This document shows, piece by piece, positions 35,723 through 45,044 of a stretch of DNA of 64,000 nt. Below the pieces are notes generated by a model. That model made no database searches. It worked only from the letters and a program-made list of their open reading frames with translations, and had not been told where the DNA came from. The translations under genes and the position numbers were made by a program. The stretch's first letter is position 1; each line of letters starts with the position of its first letter. Source of the DNA: Kocuria sp. (lineage in GTDB: Bacteria; Actinomycetota; Actinomycetes; Actinomycetales; Micrococcaceae); contig JAKDJD010000013.1 in NCBI GenBank assembly GCA_030454085.1, positions 6,133 to 70,132 of the forward strand. Reading direction: 5' to 3'.

Positions 35723-37344
35723 GCATCGTTGACATTGCCCCGGCCGCGGTCGTCCTGCCCCTCATGGCGGCCGGCGCGAGCTTCACCCTGTACAAGCACC
35801 CCAATGCGCAACGACTCCTTTCGGTCGTGGCCATGTTGGCCACCCTGTGCCTCGAGTCAGTCCTTCTCGTTTCCACCTGGGGTGGCGAACCCCAATCGGT
35901 CACCTTGGGAGCATGGGCCGCGCCCTTCGGCATCGTGATGGTCGTGGATCAGCTGTCCTCACTGATGCTCGTGGTCTCCACGCTCGTTTCCTTTGCGGTC
36001 ATGATTTACGCGACGGGACAGGGCCTCGCGGACGGAGATTCGGACGCGCCCATCTCCGTTTTCTACCCGACCTACCTCGTTCTGCTCGCCGGGGTCTCGA
36101 ACGCGTTCCTCGCCGGTGACCTGTTCAATCTCTATGTCGGTTTCGAGATTCTTCTGACCGCCAGTTACGTGCTGATGACCATGTCCGGTTCCGCGCCGAG
36201 GATCCGCGCGGGTATCACGTACACCGTCGTCTCGGTCATCTCGTCGATGTTGTTCCTGATCTCGATCGGCATGATCTACGGGGCCGTTGGTACGGTCAAC
36301 ATGGCCGATATCGCGGTCAAGGCGGGGCATCTACCGGTGGGGACCCAAGTGCAGTTGCACCTGATGCTGTTGGTGGCCTTCGGGATCAAGGCTGCAGTCT
36401 TCCCCCTGTCGCTGTGGCTCCCGGACTCCTATCCGACGGCTCCCGCGCCCGTCACGGCGGTGTTCGCGGGTTTGCTGACCAAGGTCGGCGTGTACGCCAT
36501 CATCCGCACCGAAACCCTCCTCTTTCCCGAGAGTCGAGTGGACAATTTGTTGGCCCTCGTGGCCGGGGCCACGCTCGTCGTCGGAATCCTGGGCGCGCTC
36601 ACGCAGAGCGATATCAAGAGAACCCTGTCTTTCATCCTCATCAGCCACATCGGCTACATGATCTGGGGCATCTCCTTGGCCACGCCCGAAGGCCTGATGG
36701 CCGTGGTCTTCTACATCGCACACCACATCGTGATCCAGACGAGCTTGTTCATGGTCGTCGGTCTCATCGAGCGACGCGGCGGATCAGCCAATACGGACCG
36801 ACTCGCGGGACTCGCGAAGATCGCCCCGATCCTGGGCGTCCTCTACTTCATCCCGGCGATCAACTTGGGCGGTATCCCGCCGTTCTCAGGATTCCTCGGC
36901 AAGGTCGGCCTGATCGACGCGAGCGTTCAGGCCGGAACGTGGCAGGGTTACGTGCTGGCCGGTGTCGGAGTCTTCGTGTCCTTGCTGACCCTGTTGACCC
37001 TCACGCGAATCTGGAACCGCGCATTCTGGCGCAAACCGGAGGACGCCGAATTCCCGGATCCGATCCTGTTGGCCAAGGACCAGGACGGCAAGTACGGCGT
37101 CAGGACTTCGGGCGGACTCGACGTCGAATCGAGGCGCTACAAGGGCAAGGACGTCACTCTCCTGCCCCGACCGATGATGGCTTCGACCATCGGCCTGGTG
37201 GTGGTCGGCGTCGCCATCACGGTCTTCGCGGGACCCCTGTTCGACCTGTCCGATCAGGCCTCTGAGAACCTGAGCAACCCGCAGGTCTACATCGATGCCG
37301 TTCTCGGCTCGGACCACGGAGCCTCTGCGGAAGGGAGCCACTGA
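35719..37344 (+). CDS. mrpD: Mrp antiporter subunit D
   Basis: A 541-residue homologue of NuoL/M/N, second proton-pumping subunit. Family segments include NAFLAGDLFNLYVGFEILLTASYVLM (in part), AVFPLSLWLPDSYPTAPAPVTAVFAGLLTK (in part) and GIPPFSGFLGK. A hydrophilic stretch before the last helix (about residues 440-480) is longer than in E. coli-type homologues. ATG 35719 follows GAGGGGA and overlaps the mrpC stop. Confidence 0.94.
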   Translation: MSIVDIAPAAVVLPLMAAGASFTLYKHPNAQRLLSVVAMLATLCLESVLLVSTWGGEPQSVTLGAWAAPFGIVMVVDQLSSLMLVVSTLVSFAVMIYATGQGLADGDSDAPISVFYPTYLVLLAGVSNAFLAGDLFNLYVGFEILLTASYVLMTMSGSAPRIRAGITYTVVSVISSMLFLISIGMIYGAVGTVNMADIAVKAGHLPVGTQVQLHLMLLVAFGIKAAVFPLSLWLPDSYPTAPAPVTAVFAGLLTKVGVYAIIRTETLLFPESRVDNLLALVAGATLVVGILGALTQSDIKRTLSFILISHIGYMIWGISLATPEGLMAVVFYIAHHIVIQTSLFMVVGLIERRGGSANTDRLAGLAKIAPILGVLYFIPAINLGGIPPFSGFLGKVGLIDASVQAGTWQGYVLAGVGVFVSLLTLLTLTRIWNRAFWRKPEDAEFPDPILLAKDQDGKYGVRTSGGLDVESRRYKGKDVTLLPRPMMASTIGLVVVGVAITVFAGPLFDLSDQASENLSNPQVYIDAVLGSDHGASAEGSH

Positions 37345-37345
37345 C

Positions 37346-37930
37346 ATGAGTCCTTCGGCGCACCGGGCCCCGCGCGTCCGGCCCAAGAACACTTTGCGCA
37401 CCGAGTTGCCGCTGATCATTTGGTTGGTCCTGGTGTGGGGCGCTCTGTGGCAGGACTTCTCGATCGGGAACCTGGTCTTCGGACTGATCATCGCGTTGGT
37501 GATCGTACGCATCTTCTATCTGCCCCCGGTGCAGCTGTCCGGTAGGTTCAACGTGTTCTGGGCGGCCGTGCTGATGACGAAATTCGTGTGGTGGATCGCC
37601 CACGCGAGTTTCGAGATCCTCTGGTTCACCGTCAGGCCCCAAGGTGCCCCACGTTCGGCCGTGGTGTCGGTGCGACTCCGTATCAACAGCGACCTGCTTA
37701 TCACCGTGGTCGGTCACATCGTCTCCCTGATCCCAGGATCCTTGGTGGTCGAGGTGGACCGGAGAACCGCGACCATCTACTTCCACGTCATCGACGTCAA
37801 CGACGAAGCGGAAGTCCGCAAGTTCCAGGACGGTGTGCGGAAGATCGAGGACCTGGTGATTCGCGTGATGGGGACCAAAGAAAGCCATCGCGCCCTGAAA
37901 ACCGGTCACCTGGGGGAGGGAACATCGTGA
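37346..37930 (+). CDS. mrpE: Mrp antiporter subunit E
   Basis: A 194-residue membrane protein. Two or three helices at the N-terminus (ELPLIIWLVLVWGALWQDF and GNLVFGLIIALVIVRIFY) precede a soluble domain with SLIPGSLVVEVD and HVIDV, the MrpE signatures. ATG 37346 lies one base after the mrpD stop and after AAGGGAG. An in-frame codon at 37295 lies inside mrpD and is rejected. Required for assembly and activity of the antiporter in studied species. Confidence 0.93.
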   Translation: MSPSAHRAPRVRPKNTLRTELPLIIWLVLVWGALWQDFSIGNLVFGLIIALVIVRIFYLPPVQLSGRFNVFWAAVLMTKFVWWIAHASFEILWFTVRPQGAPRSAVVSVRLRINSDLLITVVGHIVSLIPGSLVVEVDRRTATIYFHVIDVNDEAEVRKFQDGVRKIEDLVIRVMGTKESHRALKTGHLGEGTS

Positions 37931-38319
37931 ATATCGTCATGGTCGTCTGCGGTGTGGTGCTCGTTCTGGCCGCCATCGGAACCATTGTCCGCTTGGCCAA
38001 GGGGCCGTCTCTGCTGGATCGAGTGATCGCCTCCGATGTACTGCTGGCCATCGTCGGGGCCGGACTCGTCGTGGACATGGTGTACAGGGACAGTTACGAG
38101 AACGTCACCATGCTGATCGTGATCTCGCTCGTCGGTTTCCTGGGTTCCGTGACGGTCGCACGCTTTGCCAACAACAAGCGCGAACGCAAGGACCAACTCG
38201 AAAAGACCGAGTCCTCGGCGGCGACCACCTCGCCCGAGCGTCCGTACGGGCACGGACGCTCCCGCAAATCCGGCAAGACCGTCGGATCGAGGCCGACGGC
38301 ACGGCGGGGTGATCGGTAG
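37927..38319 (+). CDS. mrpF: Mrp antiporter subunit F
   Basis: A 130-residue three-helix protein starting at GTG 37927 in a GTGA overlap with mrpE. The core GPSLLDRVIASDVLLAIVGAGL in part is the MrpF signature, including the conserved Asp residues implicated in ion transport. As in mrpC, the C-terminus carries a polar, basic tail of about 45 residues beyond the family core. It directly abuts mrpG. Confidence 0.93.
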   Translation: MNIVMVVCGVVLVLAAIGTIVRLAKGPSLLDRVIASDVLLAIVGAGLVVDMVYRDSYENVTMLIVISLVGFLGSVTVARFANNKRERKDQLEKTESSAATTSPERPYGHGRSRKSGKTVGSRPTARRGDR

Positions 38320-38793
38320 ATGGACCTCGTACTCGATACGGTGACCGGTATTTGCCTCATCGGCGGGTGCCTGATGTCGCTGGGCGCCGCCGTCGGCATC
38401 GTACGGTTCCCGGACGTGCTCTCGCGTCTCCACCCCGGCGCGAAGCCTCAGGTCTTCGGCTTGTTCCTGCTCCTGGTGGCGCTCGGCATCGCTTCGCGGT
38501 CCTGGGCACTGGTCCCGGCGCTCATTCTCGCCTGGACCCTCCAGATTCTGGCCGTTCCCGTTTCCTCGCACATGGTCGGCCGGTCCGGTTTCCGCAACCG
38601 GCACTTCACCGCCTCGGCCCTGACCGTCAACGAACTGGCTGACCTCGTGGAGCAAATGAACCGCGAGGAGGAACAGGAAGAGGCGCCTGTGCAGGCGACG
38701 GACGAACCCAAGGACATCGACGCCGAAGCCGCCGGCCTCGAGGAGGACGGACAGGAACGGCCGGCCAAAGGATCGGACGGCCACGACCGGTGA
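38320..38793 (+). CDS. mrpG: Mrp antiporter subunit G
   Basis: A 157-residue protein with three helices. GCLMSLGAAVGIVRFPDVLSRLH (in part) followed by Ala-Lys-Pro is the MrpG signature. Residues after about 105 are acidic and Gln/Glu-rich (NREEEQEEAPVQ), again a tail longer than usual. Its ATG begins at the base after the mrpF stop. Last gene of the operon; a bidirectional hairpin follows. Confidence 0.93.
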   Translation: MDLVLDTVTGICLIGGCLMSLGAAVGIVRFPDVLSRLHPGAKPQVFGLFLLLVALGIASRSWALVPALILAWTLQILAVPVSSHMVGRSGFRNRHFTASALTVNELADLVEQMNREEEQEEAPVQATDEPKDIDAEAAGLEEDGQERPAKGSDGHDR

Positions 38794-38853
38794 CGCGACC
38801 GGGCCTCGCCGGCCGTCGCTTCGTGCGGCACCCCTAGTGGCTGTTAAAGACGA

Positions 38854-38914
38854 CGGTGCCGATTGTCGTTCGCAGCGGGAACCACGTCCCGCCGCAGAAC
38901 GACTCTCGGCACCG
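38854..38914. terminator. Long bidirectional hairpin after mrpG
   Basis: Outer arms CGGTGCCGA (38854-38862) and TCGGCACCG (38906-38914) are perfect. Inside, GTCGTTCGCAGCGGGA pairs with TCCCGCCGCAGAACGAC with one bulge and one mismatch. It lies between the ends of convergent mrpG and the DUF4235 gene and should stop transcripts from both sides. Confidence 0.8.
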
Positions 38915-38955
38915 TATCGGCTCATCGCCCGCGCACGCAGGCAACCTCCGTGGAG

Positions 38956-39228
38956 CTAGACCTCGGCCTGACCGCCCGTCTCGATCTCTTCCTTGTGTTC
39001 CATCCTGTTGGCCAGGCGAGTAACACCGAGTTTGATCAGAGTCGCCACGACACCGCTGATCGCGGTCCAGATGACGATGTCCCGCACGCTCTCCTCGGGA
39101 TCAGGGTTGTTCGACGGCGGTTCATTGCCCGTGACCTTCTTCCACCCGAGAGTCATGACCTTGTTGGCGGCAAAGACTCCCGCCAAGGAAGCCACCGTGG
39201 AACCGATCTTGATTGCGGGGTTGCTCAT
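38956..39228 (-). CDS. DUF4235 family membrane protein
   Basis: A 90-residue protein of the actinobacterial DUF4235 type: an N-terminal helix (KIGSTVASLAGVFAANKVMTLGWKK in part), a polar loop with NPDPEESV, a second helix (DIVIWTAISGVVATLIKLGVTRLA in part) and a charged tail. ATG 39228 is preceded by GAGGAG at good spacing; the in-frame ATG at 39333 would add 35 residues without family support. Function unknown. It is convergent with mrpG and divergent from the thiamine transporter operon. Confidence 0.85.
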   Translation of the reverse strand: MSNPAIKIGSTVASLAGVFAANKVMTLGWKKVTGNEPPSNNPDPEESVRDIVIWTAISGVVATLIKLGVTRLANRMEHKEEIETGGQAEV

Positions 39229-39375
39229 GCATCTCTCCTCTTCATTCGCACCGGCGGTGCGGCCGGTCACGTACAGCTTCTTACAGCCTAATCGCACTGG
39301 TTTGCCTTTGTCCGCAACGGGCTGGAGATTCACCCGAAGTGAAATGATCGGATAGACTGGGCGGCGTTCACGAAC

Positions 39376-39455
39376 GACAGGGGAGCCTCGAACGAGGCTG
39401 AGAGTGCGAAAGCAGACCCTCGATCTGATGCGGTTAGCACCGACGTAGGGAGTCG
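39376..39455 (+). promoter_or_regulatory. TPP riboswitch (THI element)
   Basis: The conserved pieces occur in order: GGGGAGCC, GGCTGAGAG, GACCC, CTGAT, GGTTAGCACCG and CGTAGGGAG. This is the thiamine pyrophosphate aptamer. It ends about 70 bases before ykoE, and the intervening sequence (39456-39525) includes a C/T-rich stretch opposite the AGGAGG ribosome site, consistent with control of translation start. High TPP should switch the operon off. Confidence 0.95.
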
Positions 39456-39525
39456 AGATCTCGGGCGTACCCGAAAGAAGAACGGCGTGCGACCTCCCCT
39501 CCTGATCTGTGCAGGAGGAAGACCA

Positions 39526-40185
39526 ATGAACACCACACCCTCATCCGAATCTCTGGACCGGGGACCCGCAGGAACCGGCGCGGCATCACACCGACGGCGA
39601 GCATCGTGGCGCGTGATCGACATCGTCATCGCATCCGTTTTGGCGGTGGTTTGCGGCGTCATCTTCTGGATCTGGTCCAATGCCGTCTCACCGGCCACGC
39701 AGACTGCGACCGTCGGATTTCCGCCCTTGTCAGGCTTGATCGGCGGTGGTTGGCTCCTCGCCGGCGTCATCGGTGGACTCGTGATCAGGAAACCGGGCGC
39801 TGCGATCTACTGCGAAATGGTCGCTGCGGTGATTGAGGCCCTCCTCGGCACGCATTACAGCGCCGGGGTCCTGCTCTCGGGCGCGATTCAGGGCATTGGC
39901 GCCGAAATCGTGTTCGCCGCGTTGCTGTACCGTCGCTTCGGACTGCCCACGGCGCTCCTGTCCGGCGCCGTCTCGGGTCTGTTCATGGGGGTCAGCGAAG
40001 TCGTCATGTACTACGCATTCTGGGAACCTCAGTACCAGGTCGTCTACGTGATGTGCGCCGTGGTCTCCGGGCTCCTCATCGCCGGTTTCCTCTCGTGGGC
40101 CCTGATGCGCGCCCTGATCTCGACCGGTGTCCTCGGATCGGTCGCGGCAGGTCGCGATGCCCGGCAGATGCGGCGGCGTGCGTGA
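39526..40185 (+). CDS. ykoE: ECF transporter S component, YkoE type (thiamine precursor)
   Basis: A 219-residue membrane protein with five to six helices, substrate-binding subunit of an energy-coupling-factor transporter. IDIVIASVLAVVCGVIFWIW, GPAIYCEMVAA-like residues (KPGAAIYCEMVAAVIEALLG) and AEIVFAALLYRRFG are YkoE features. YkoEDC systems take up hydroxymethylpyrimidine or thiamine, and the TPP riboswitch upstream supports that role. ATG 39526 follows AGGAGGAAGA. Its stop overlaps the GTG of the ATPase gene. Confidence 0.92.
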   Translation: MNTTPSSESLDRGPAGTGAASHRRRASWRVIDIVIASVLAVVCGVIFWIWSNAVSPATQTATVGFPPLSGLIGGGWLLAGVIGGLVIRKPGAAIYCEMVAAVIEALLGTHYSAGVLLSGAIQGIGAEIVFAALLYRRFGLPTALLSGAVSGLFMGVSEVVMYYAFWEPQYQVVYVMCAVVSGLLIAGFLSWALMRALISTGVLGSVAAGRDARQMRRRA

Positions 40186-41846
40186 GCGCCGGCGGTGCGT
40201 CCATCAGTGCCCGAGGCTTCGGATGGCACCATGCGGGACGGGATGAGCCCGCGTTCAACGGCGTGGACCTGGATATCGCGTCCGGAGAGAAGGTTCTCCT
40301 GCTCGGCCCGTCCGGCGCGGGCAAATCGACCCTTCTCCATGCCCTGGCCGGGGTGCTCGACGACGACGACGGCGAAGCCGCCCTCGGAAGGGTGACCGTC
40401 AACGGCATGGACCCCCGGGACGCGAGGGCATCGGTCGGTCTGATGCAGCAGGACCCGGAATCCTCGATCGTTTTGTCTCGGGTCGGCGATGACCTTGCGT
40501 TCGGGCCGGAGAACCTCGGGGTGCCACGGGACGAGATCGTCGGGAGATGCCGGCGCGCCCTGCAATCGGTCGGACTCGATCTTCCGTGGGAGCATCCCAC
40601 GTCGGCGCTGTCCGGCGGACAGAAACAACGTCTTGGGCTGGCCGGGATCCTCGCGATGGAACCCGGTCTCCTTCTGCTCGATGAGCCGACGGCGAACCTC
40701 GATCCGGACGGCGTCGTCGAGGTCCGGGACGCCGTGATCACGGCCGCACAGGAATACGGATCGACCCTGGTGGTCGTCGAACACCGTGTTGCCGTGTGGG
40801 CGGACCTCGTCGACCGGATCATCGTCCTGTCACCGAATGGCGGGATCAGCCACGACGGCGCTCCCTCCGAAGTTCTCGGAAGAGCGCGCGAAGAATTGCT
40901 CGACGCCGGCGTTTGGGTCCCTGACCATGTTCCGCGACGGCCCATGGCTTCCACGGGCGGCAATATTCCCGTGGATCGGGAGGGGCCGCTTCTCCAGGCA
41001 TGCGGTCTCGCGGTGACCAGACAGCAGCCTTCCCGGTCGTGGAGCAGGGGCCGACGTCGTGCGGTCAGGAAATCTCCGGCCACGCCGATTCCGGCCGCGA
41101 GGGATGCCCTCCGAGCATCGGAGAACATCGGTCTTCGGGTGCATCGAGGCCAGCACCTGGCAGTGACTGGGCCGAACGGTGCCGGAAAATCCACGCTCGC
41201 CCTGACCCTCGCGGGTCTGATTCCGCCGGCGGCGGGATATGTCGCCGCGTCGGAGGAACTGAGGTACCTCCGTGACCCCACCAGAGTAGATCGGTCCCCA
41301 TCATGGGACCCTTGGGCGTGGACCTCCGGACAGCTGATTGCCCGTATCGGCACGGTTTTCCAAGAACCCGAGCACCAATTCGTGAGGGCCACGGTCGGGG
41401 AAGAACTGGCGCTGGGGGCGCGGCTCGCAGACGGCGCCAGACGTCGGCTGTCCAGGAACGGGCCGCCGCACGACGACGAAGACCCGGAAGTGCGCGCACA
41501 GGAGCTCCTGGAACGTCTCGGCCTGGAGCACGTGAGGGACGCGAATCCCTTCACGCTCTCCGGGGGTGAGAAACGTCGCCTCTCGGTCGGAACGGCTCTC
41601 GCCGCCAGGCCACGGATTCTGGTTCTCGACGAACCCACGTTCGGCCAGGACGCCAGCACGTGGGCGAATCTCGTCGATCTGCTTCGAGAGGTTCTGGCGG
41701 CGGGATCGGCGGTCGTGTCCGTGACGCATGATCGCGCGTTCCTCGAGGCCCTCGGCGGGGAGGAACTGCGTCTGGGGGACCACCCCCATGAGCCCGAGGC
41801 AGAGCCGGTCGACGCGGTGGCAGGAGGTGAGGCATGGATCTCTTGA
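40182..41846 (+). CDS. ykoD: ECF transporter ATPase with two ABC domains, YkoD type
   Basis: A 554-residue cytoplasmic protein carrying two complete ABC ATPase domains in tandem. Domain 1 has Walker A GPSGAGKST (near residue 43), LSGGQKQ and LLLDEPTANLDP. Domain 2 has GPNGAGKST (near residue 330), LSGGEKRR and LVLDEPTFGQD. A basic linker with several Arg joins them. GTG 40182 overlaps the ykoE stop; the open frame upstream lies within ykoE. It drives the transporter together with YkoE and YkoC. Confidence 0.93.
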   Translation: MSAGGASISARGFGWHHAGRDEPAFNGVDLDIASGEKVLLLGPSGAGKSTLLHALAGVLDDDDGEAALGRVTVNGMDPRDARASVGLMQQDPESSIVLSRVGDDLAFGPENLGVPRDEIVGRCRRALQSVGLDLPWEHPTSALSGGQKQRLGLAGILAMEPGLLLLDEPTANLDPDGVVEVRDAVITAAQEYGSTLVVVEHRVAVWADLVDRIIVLSPNGGISHDGAPSEVLGRAREELLDAGVWVPDHVPRRPMASTGGNIPVDREGPLLQACGLAVTRQQPSRSWSRGRRRAVRKSPATPIPAARDALRASENIGLRVHRGQHLAVTGPNGAGKSTLALTLAGLIPPAAGYVAASEELRYLRDPTRVDRSPSWDPWAWTSGQLIARIGTVFQEPEHQFVRATVGEELALGARLADGARRRLSRNGPPHDDEDPEVRAQELLERLGLEHVRDANPFTLSGGEKRRLSVGTALAARPRILVLDEPTFGQDASTWANLVDLLREVLAAGSAVVSVTHDRAFLEALGGEELRLGDHPHEPEAEPVDAVAGGEAWIS

Positions 41847-42625
41847 ACAATGCCACGGCGGCCGATTCAGGTCTGGGCCGCGTCAATCCAGCGGTCAAGA
41901 TTCTCCTGCTCGTTGTCCTCACTGTCGCGTTTCTGGCGAGCGCCGACTGGGTGACCTCAGGTTCCGGCGTGCTCTTCCTGGTCCTTGTGATGATCGGGTG
42001 CCGCATCGACCCGCGAAACGTACTGGTCAGACTCTGGCCGGTCTTCACCGCCGCGGTTTTCAGCGGATGGGCCACGGCGCTCCTGTCGTCCAAGACGGGG
42101 GATGTTCTGCTCGACGTCGGCCCGTTCCTGTTCACCACTGATTCCGTGGACGCGGGGGTTGCCATTGCGCTGCGTGGATGTGCACTCGCGATGATCTCGG
42201 TGCTGTTGCTGCTGACCACCGATGCGCGAGAAATCGGGGACAGTCTCGCCCAGACCTTTCGGCTTCCCTCGCGGTTCGTGCTATCCGCAGTCGCCGCATT
42301 TCGTCTGGTCGGGATCATGATCACGGAATGGGAGACTCTCGCGGCGGCCAGGCGGGCCCGTGGCCTGGGGCCGGACCGAGGCATCCTCGGTAACGTTGGG
42401 GGCTTCGCAACGCAGGCCTTCTCCCTGATTGTCCAGGCACTGCGCAGGGCGAGCCGTCTTGCCGTGACGATGGAGGCCCGGGGTTTCGGCGCGGGACCGC
42501 GGACGTGGGTCCATCAGCCGGAGTACTCGTGGCGTGACGCGGCCGCCCTGGTCATCGGCCTTGGGATACCGGTGGTCGCCATCGGCCTGTCCGTGGTCCT
42601 GGGAACCTACCGGTTCTTCCACTAG
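41834..42625 (+). CDS. ykoC: ECF transporter T component, YkoC type
   Basis: A 263-residue membrane protein of the CbiQ/EcfT family with about five to six helices. The two coupling motifs near the end are present as ARRARGLGP and TMEARGFGAGP, which contact the ATPases. The start lies inside the end of ykoD (13-base overlap), so translation is coupled. It completes the riboswitch-controlled importer. A perfect hairpin follows 28 bases after the stop. Confidence 0.93.
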   Translation: MDLLNNATAADSGLGRVNPAVKILLLVVLTVAFLASADWVTSGSGVLFLVLVMIGCRIDPRNVLVRLWPVFTAAVFSGWATALLSSKTGDVLLDVGPFLFTTDSVDAGVAIALRGCALAMISVLLLLTTDAREIGDSLAQTFRLPSRFVLSAVAAFRLVGIMITEWETLAAARRARGLGPDRGILGNVGGFATQAFSLIVQALRRASRLAVTMEARGFGAGPRTWVHQPEYSWRDAAALVIGLGIPVVAIGLSVVLGTYRFFH

Positions 42626-42652
42626 ACGGCCCGGCTCCTGTCCCGGGAGACA

Positions 42653-42685
42653 ACGACGCCCGGTGGATGTCCCACCGGGCGTCGT
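42653..42685. terminator. Bidirectional terminator between ykoC and ABC permease
   Basis: A perfect 14-base stem (42653-42666 with 42672-42685) with a 5-base loop, between the ends of two convergent genes. Confidence 0.88.
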
Positions 42686-42694
42686 CTCGATTCC

Positions 42695-44113
42695 CTAGTC
42701 CATGGCCAGCGCACGGACCGGCGGCTCCTTGGCCGTCTGCCGGGCGGGCAAGGCCGTGGCCAGGCCCGTGATCGCCAGGCATCCGATGACCACCATCAGC
42801 AGAACGCCCCAGGGAGGGGTCGGGCCGAAAATGCCCGCGCCCTTGACCGAGGCGAACATGCAGAAGGTGCCCGCCCAACCGTAGAAGATGCCCAGCGGGA
42901 TACCGACGCACGCCGCCGACACGGTCAGCTGGGCAGTCTCCCCAAAGATCATCTGCCACATCTGCCGGGTCGAGAGGCCGACCGTCCGCAGCATGCCCAG
43001 TTCCCTCCGGCGCTGCATGATGGAGGATTTCATGTTGTTGGCGACGCCGATCACGGCGATGGCCACGGAGAAGGCGACCATGCCGTAGACGAACAGCAAG
43101 GTGTTGTCGATCATCACGTTGATCATGGCCACCTGGCCGAATTCGTACTCACCGCTCTCGGCCATGCCGTGCACCGCCGACTTGAGAGTGGATCCGAGGG
43201 TCCCGAACATCACCACGAGCGTGATGCCGATGACCAGCCCCATGGATGTGCGTGCCGACCTGAGCGGGTAGCGCCTCGAGTTCGCCACCGCCATGCGACC
43301 GGGGGTCCCGTGCCCGACCACGGAACCTGAGAGGGCGAAGAACGGGGGCATGACCCAGGCGGACCCCAGGGCGATACCGGTGAAGCTCAGGAACCCTCCC
43401 AGGACGGCAGGAAGGATTCCGACCGGGCTGCCGATTCCCAGGACCAGGCCACCGATCAGGAACAGAAGACCCACAACGACGAACGCGATCGAGGCGGCCA
43501 GCGTGAGCTTTCGGTTCCGGAGAGCCTTCGACGCGGGTTCACCGCTGCGCCGGACCCCTTCGAGAGGCGAGACCGACAGAACGGGGCGCGCCCCATTCCA
43601 GGCGGCGATCCAACTGGTCAGCGCGACCAGGACAGCCGCAACCAGCATCCACGGGTTGAGCGCTGTGGACTGCAAGCTCGTGCCTGCGTCCTTTGCCTCC
43701 GCGACCAACGCGAGGATCCATGTGGTCAGTGCACCGAGGGCGAGACCGACCACGGAACCCAGGATCCCGATGACGAGACCCTCGGCAGCGACGCCGCGAC
43801 GGAGGGCCGATGCCTTGGCACCGATCAGTCGCATCATCGCCAGCTGCTGGGTCCGTCCGGCGACGACGATCGAGAAGGTGTTGACGACGACCGTCCCTGC
43901 GACGAAGAGGGCGACCGCGAAGAAGGTCATCGACGTCAGGACCAGCATGGCAAGGAGACTTCCGCCGGCCTGGCCATCCGGGTCCAGGAGCTTGTACAGG
44001 AGGCCGACGGCCCCGATCAGACCGGAACCGAAGAGCGAACCGATCGTGACCACGAGGAGGGTCGAGACGTGCTGGCCCGGTCGGCGGGCCAGTTCGAGGA
44101 GTGCGTTCTTCAC
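42695..44113 (-). CDS. ABC transporter permease, FtsX/MacB type
   Basis: A 472-residue permease with the MacB/FtsX arrangement: one helix near the start, then two sets of helices, each ending in an FtsX domain. Segments such as QQLAMMRLIGAKASALRRGVAAEG and RRRELGMLRTVGLSTRQMWQMI (in part) are the paired coupling regions. It starts at GTG 44113, one base after the ATPase stop. With the ATPase it forms a two-gene exporter of unknown substrate; such pairs export lipids, peptides or act on cell-surface signals. Confidence 0.9.
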   Translation of the reverse strand: MKNALLELARRPGQHVSTLLVVTIGSLFGSGLIGAVGLLYKLLDPDGQAGGSLLAMLVLTSMTFFAVALFVAGTVVVNTFSIVVAGRTQQLAMMRLIGAKASALRRGVAAEGLVIGILGSVVGLALGALTTWILALVAEAKDAGTSLQSTALNPWMLVAAVLVALTSWIAAWNGARPVLSVSPLEGVRRSGEPASKALRNRKLTLAASIAFVVVGLLFLIGGLVLGIGSPVGILPAVLGGFLSFTGIALGSAWVMPPFFALSGSVVGHGTPGRMAVANSRRYPLRSARTSMGLVIGITLVVMFGTLGSTLKSAVHGMAESGEYEFGQVAMINVMIDNTLLFVYGMVAFSVAIAVIGVANNMKSSIMQRRRELGMLRTVGLSTRQMWQMIFGETAQLTVSAACVGIPLGIFYGWAGTFCMFASVKGAGIFGPTPPWGVLLMVVIGCLAITGLATALPARQTAKEPPVRALAMD

Positions 44114-44114
44114 T

Positions 44115-44906
44115 TCAGTTCACCTCCAGAGACAGCATCATCTGTGCGATGTCCTCGGCGCGGGGCGAGCCTTCGCTCTGGTGGACGATTTTGCCGTCCG
44201 CGAGGTACACGACGCGCTGGGCGTGGGCCGCTGCTTTCGGGTCGTGGGTGACCATGACGATCGACTGTCCTAGTTCCTGCGCCGCGACCCGCAGGAGTTG
44301 AAGCACTTCCAGAGCGGAACGGGAGTCGAGATTGCCGGTGGGCTCGTCCGCCAGAATCAGGGCGGGGCGGGTTGCCAGCGCTCTGGCGATCGCGACGCGT
44401 TGTTGCTGTCCGCCCGAGAGCTCACTCGGCCGGTGCTCCACGCGTTCGGCGAGGCCCAACCGGTCGAGGAGCTGATCGATCCATGCCTGTTCCTGCTTAT
44501 TCGGTGAACGGCCGTCCAGGTCGAAGGGGAGAAGAATGTTTTCCCGCACGTTCATCGTGGGCATCAGGTTGAATGCCTGGAAGACGAACCCCACGCGGCG
44601 GCGTCGCACCTCGGTCAGTTCGTTGTCGTCCAGGTGCGTGATTTCCTGCTCGCCGATCCACATTCTGCCGCCCGTGGCGGTCTCGAGTCCCGCCATCAGG
44701 TGCATCAGCGTGGACTTGCCGGACCCTGAGGGACCCATGACCGCGACGAATTCTCCGGGGGCCACCTCCAGGTCGACGTCGCGGACGGCGGCAACCGCGT
44801 TCCCGCCCTCGCCGTAGGACTTGCTGACGCTCTCGGCGCGGGCGATGGGCATGACCGCTCGGGGTGCCCCGCCGGGAGCCTGGTGGGTGAGGTTCGGGTG
44901 TGACAT
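44115..44906 (-). CDS. ABC transporter ATP-binding protein, LolD/MacB type
   Basis: A 263-residue ATPase. Walker A is GPSGSGKST, the MacB-family segment [19 protein letters not shown] (in part) follows, the signature is LSGGQQQR, and Walker B is [12 protein letters not shown]. The N-terminal about 30 residues before the domain are variable. ATG 44906 has GGAG nearby. The 138 bases upstream show short repeats (AGCTGGAGCTAG, AGAGCTGGCTG) but no clear operator. Confidence 0.92.
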   Translation of the reverse strand: MSHPNLTHQAPGGAPRAVMPIARAESVSKSYGEGGNAVAAVRDVDLEVAPGEFVAVMGPSGSGKSTLMHLMAGLETATGGRMWIGEQEITHLDDNELTEVRRRRVGFVFQAFNLMPTMNVRENILLPFDLDGRSPNKQEQAWIDQLLDRLGLAERVEHRPSELSGGQQQRVAIARALATRPALILADEPTGNLDSRSALEVLQLLRVAAQELGQSIVMVTHDPKAAAHAQRVVYLADGKIVHQSEGSPRAEDIAQMMLSLEVN

Positions 44907-45044
44907 TGCAACTCCATGAGGTTTGCTTCTTGGTACAACCTCTACTGTTCCGCGTGCGGTCGTTACGGACAGTGGAGCTGGAGCTAGATCGGGGTAGAGC
45001 TGGCTGTAGTTTCCGACCTCGGGGCAGGTGGAACGCCCGTCACG

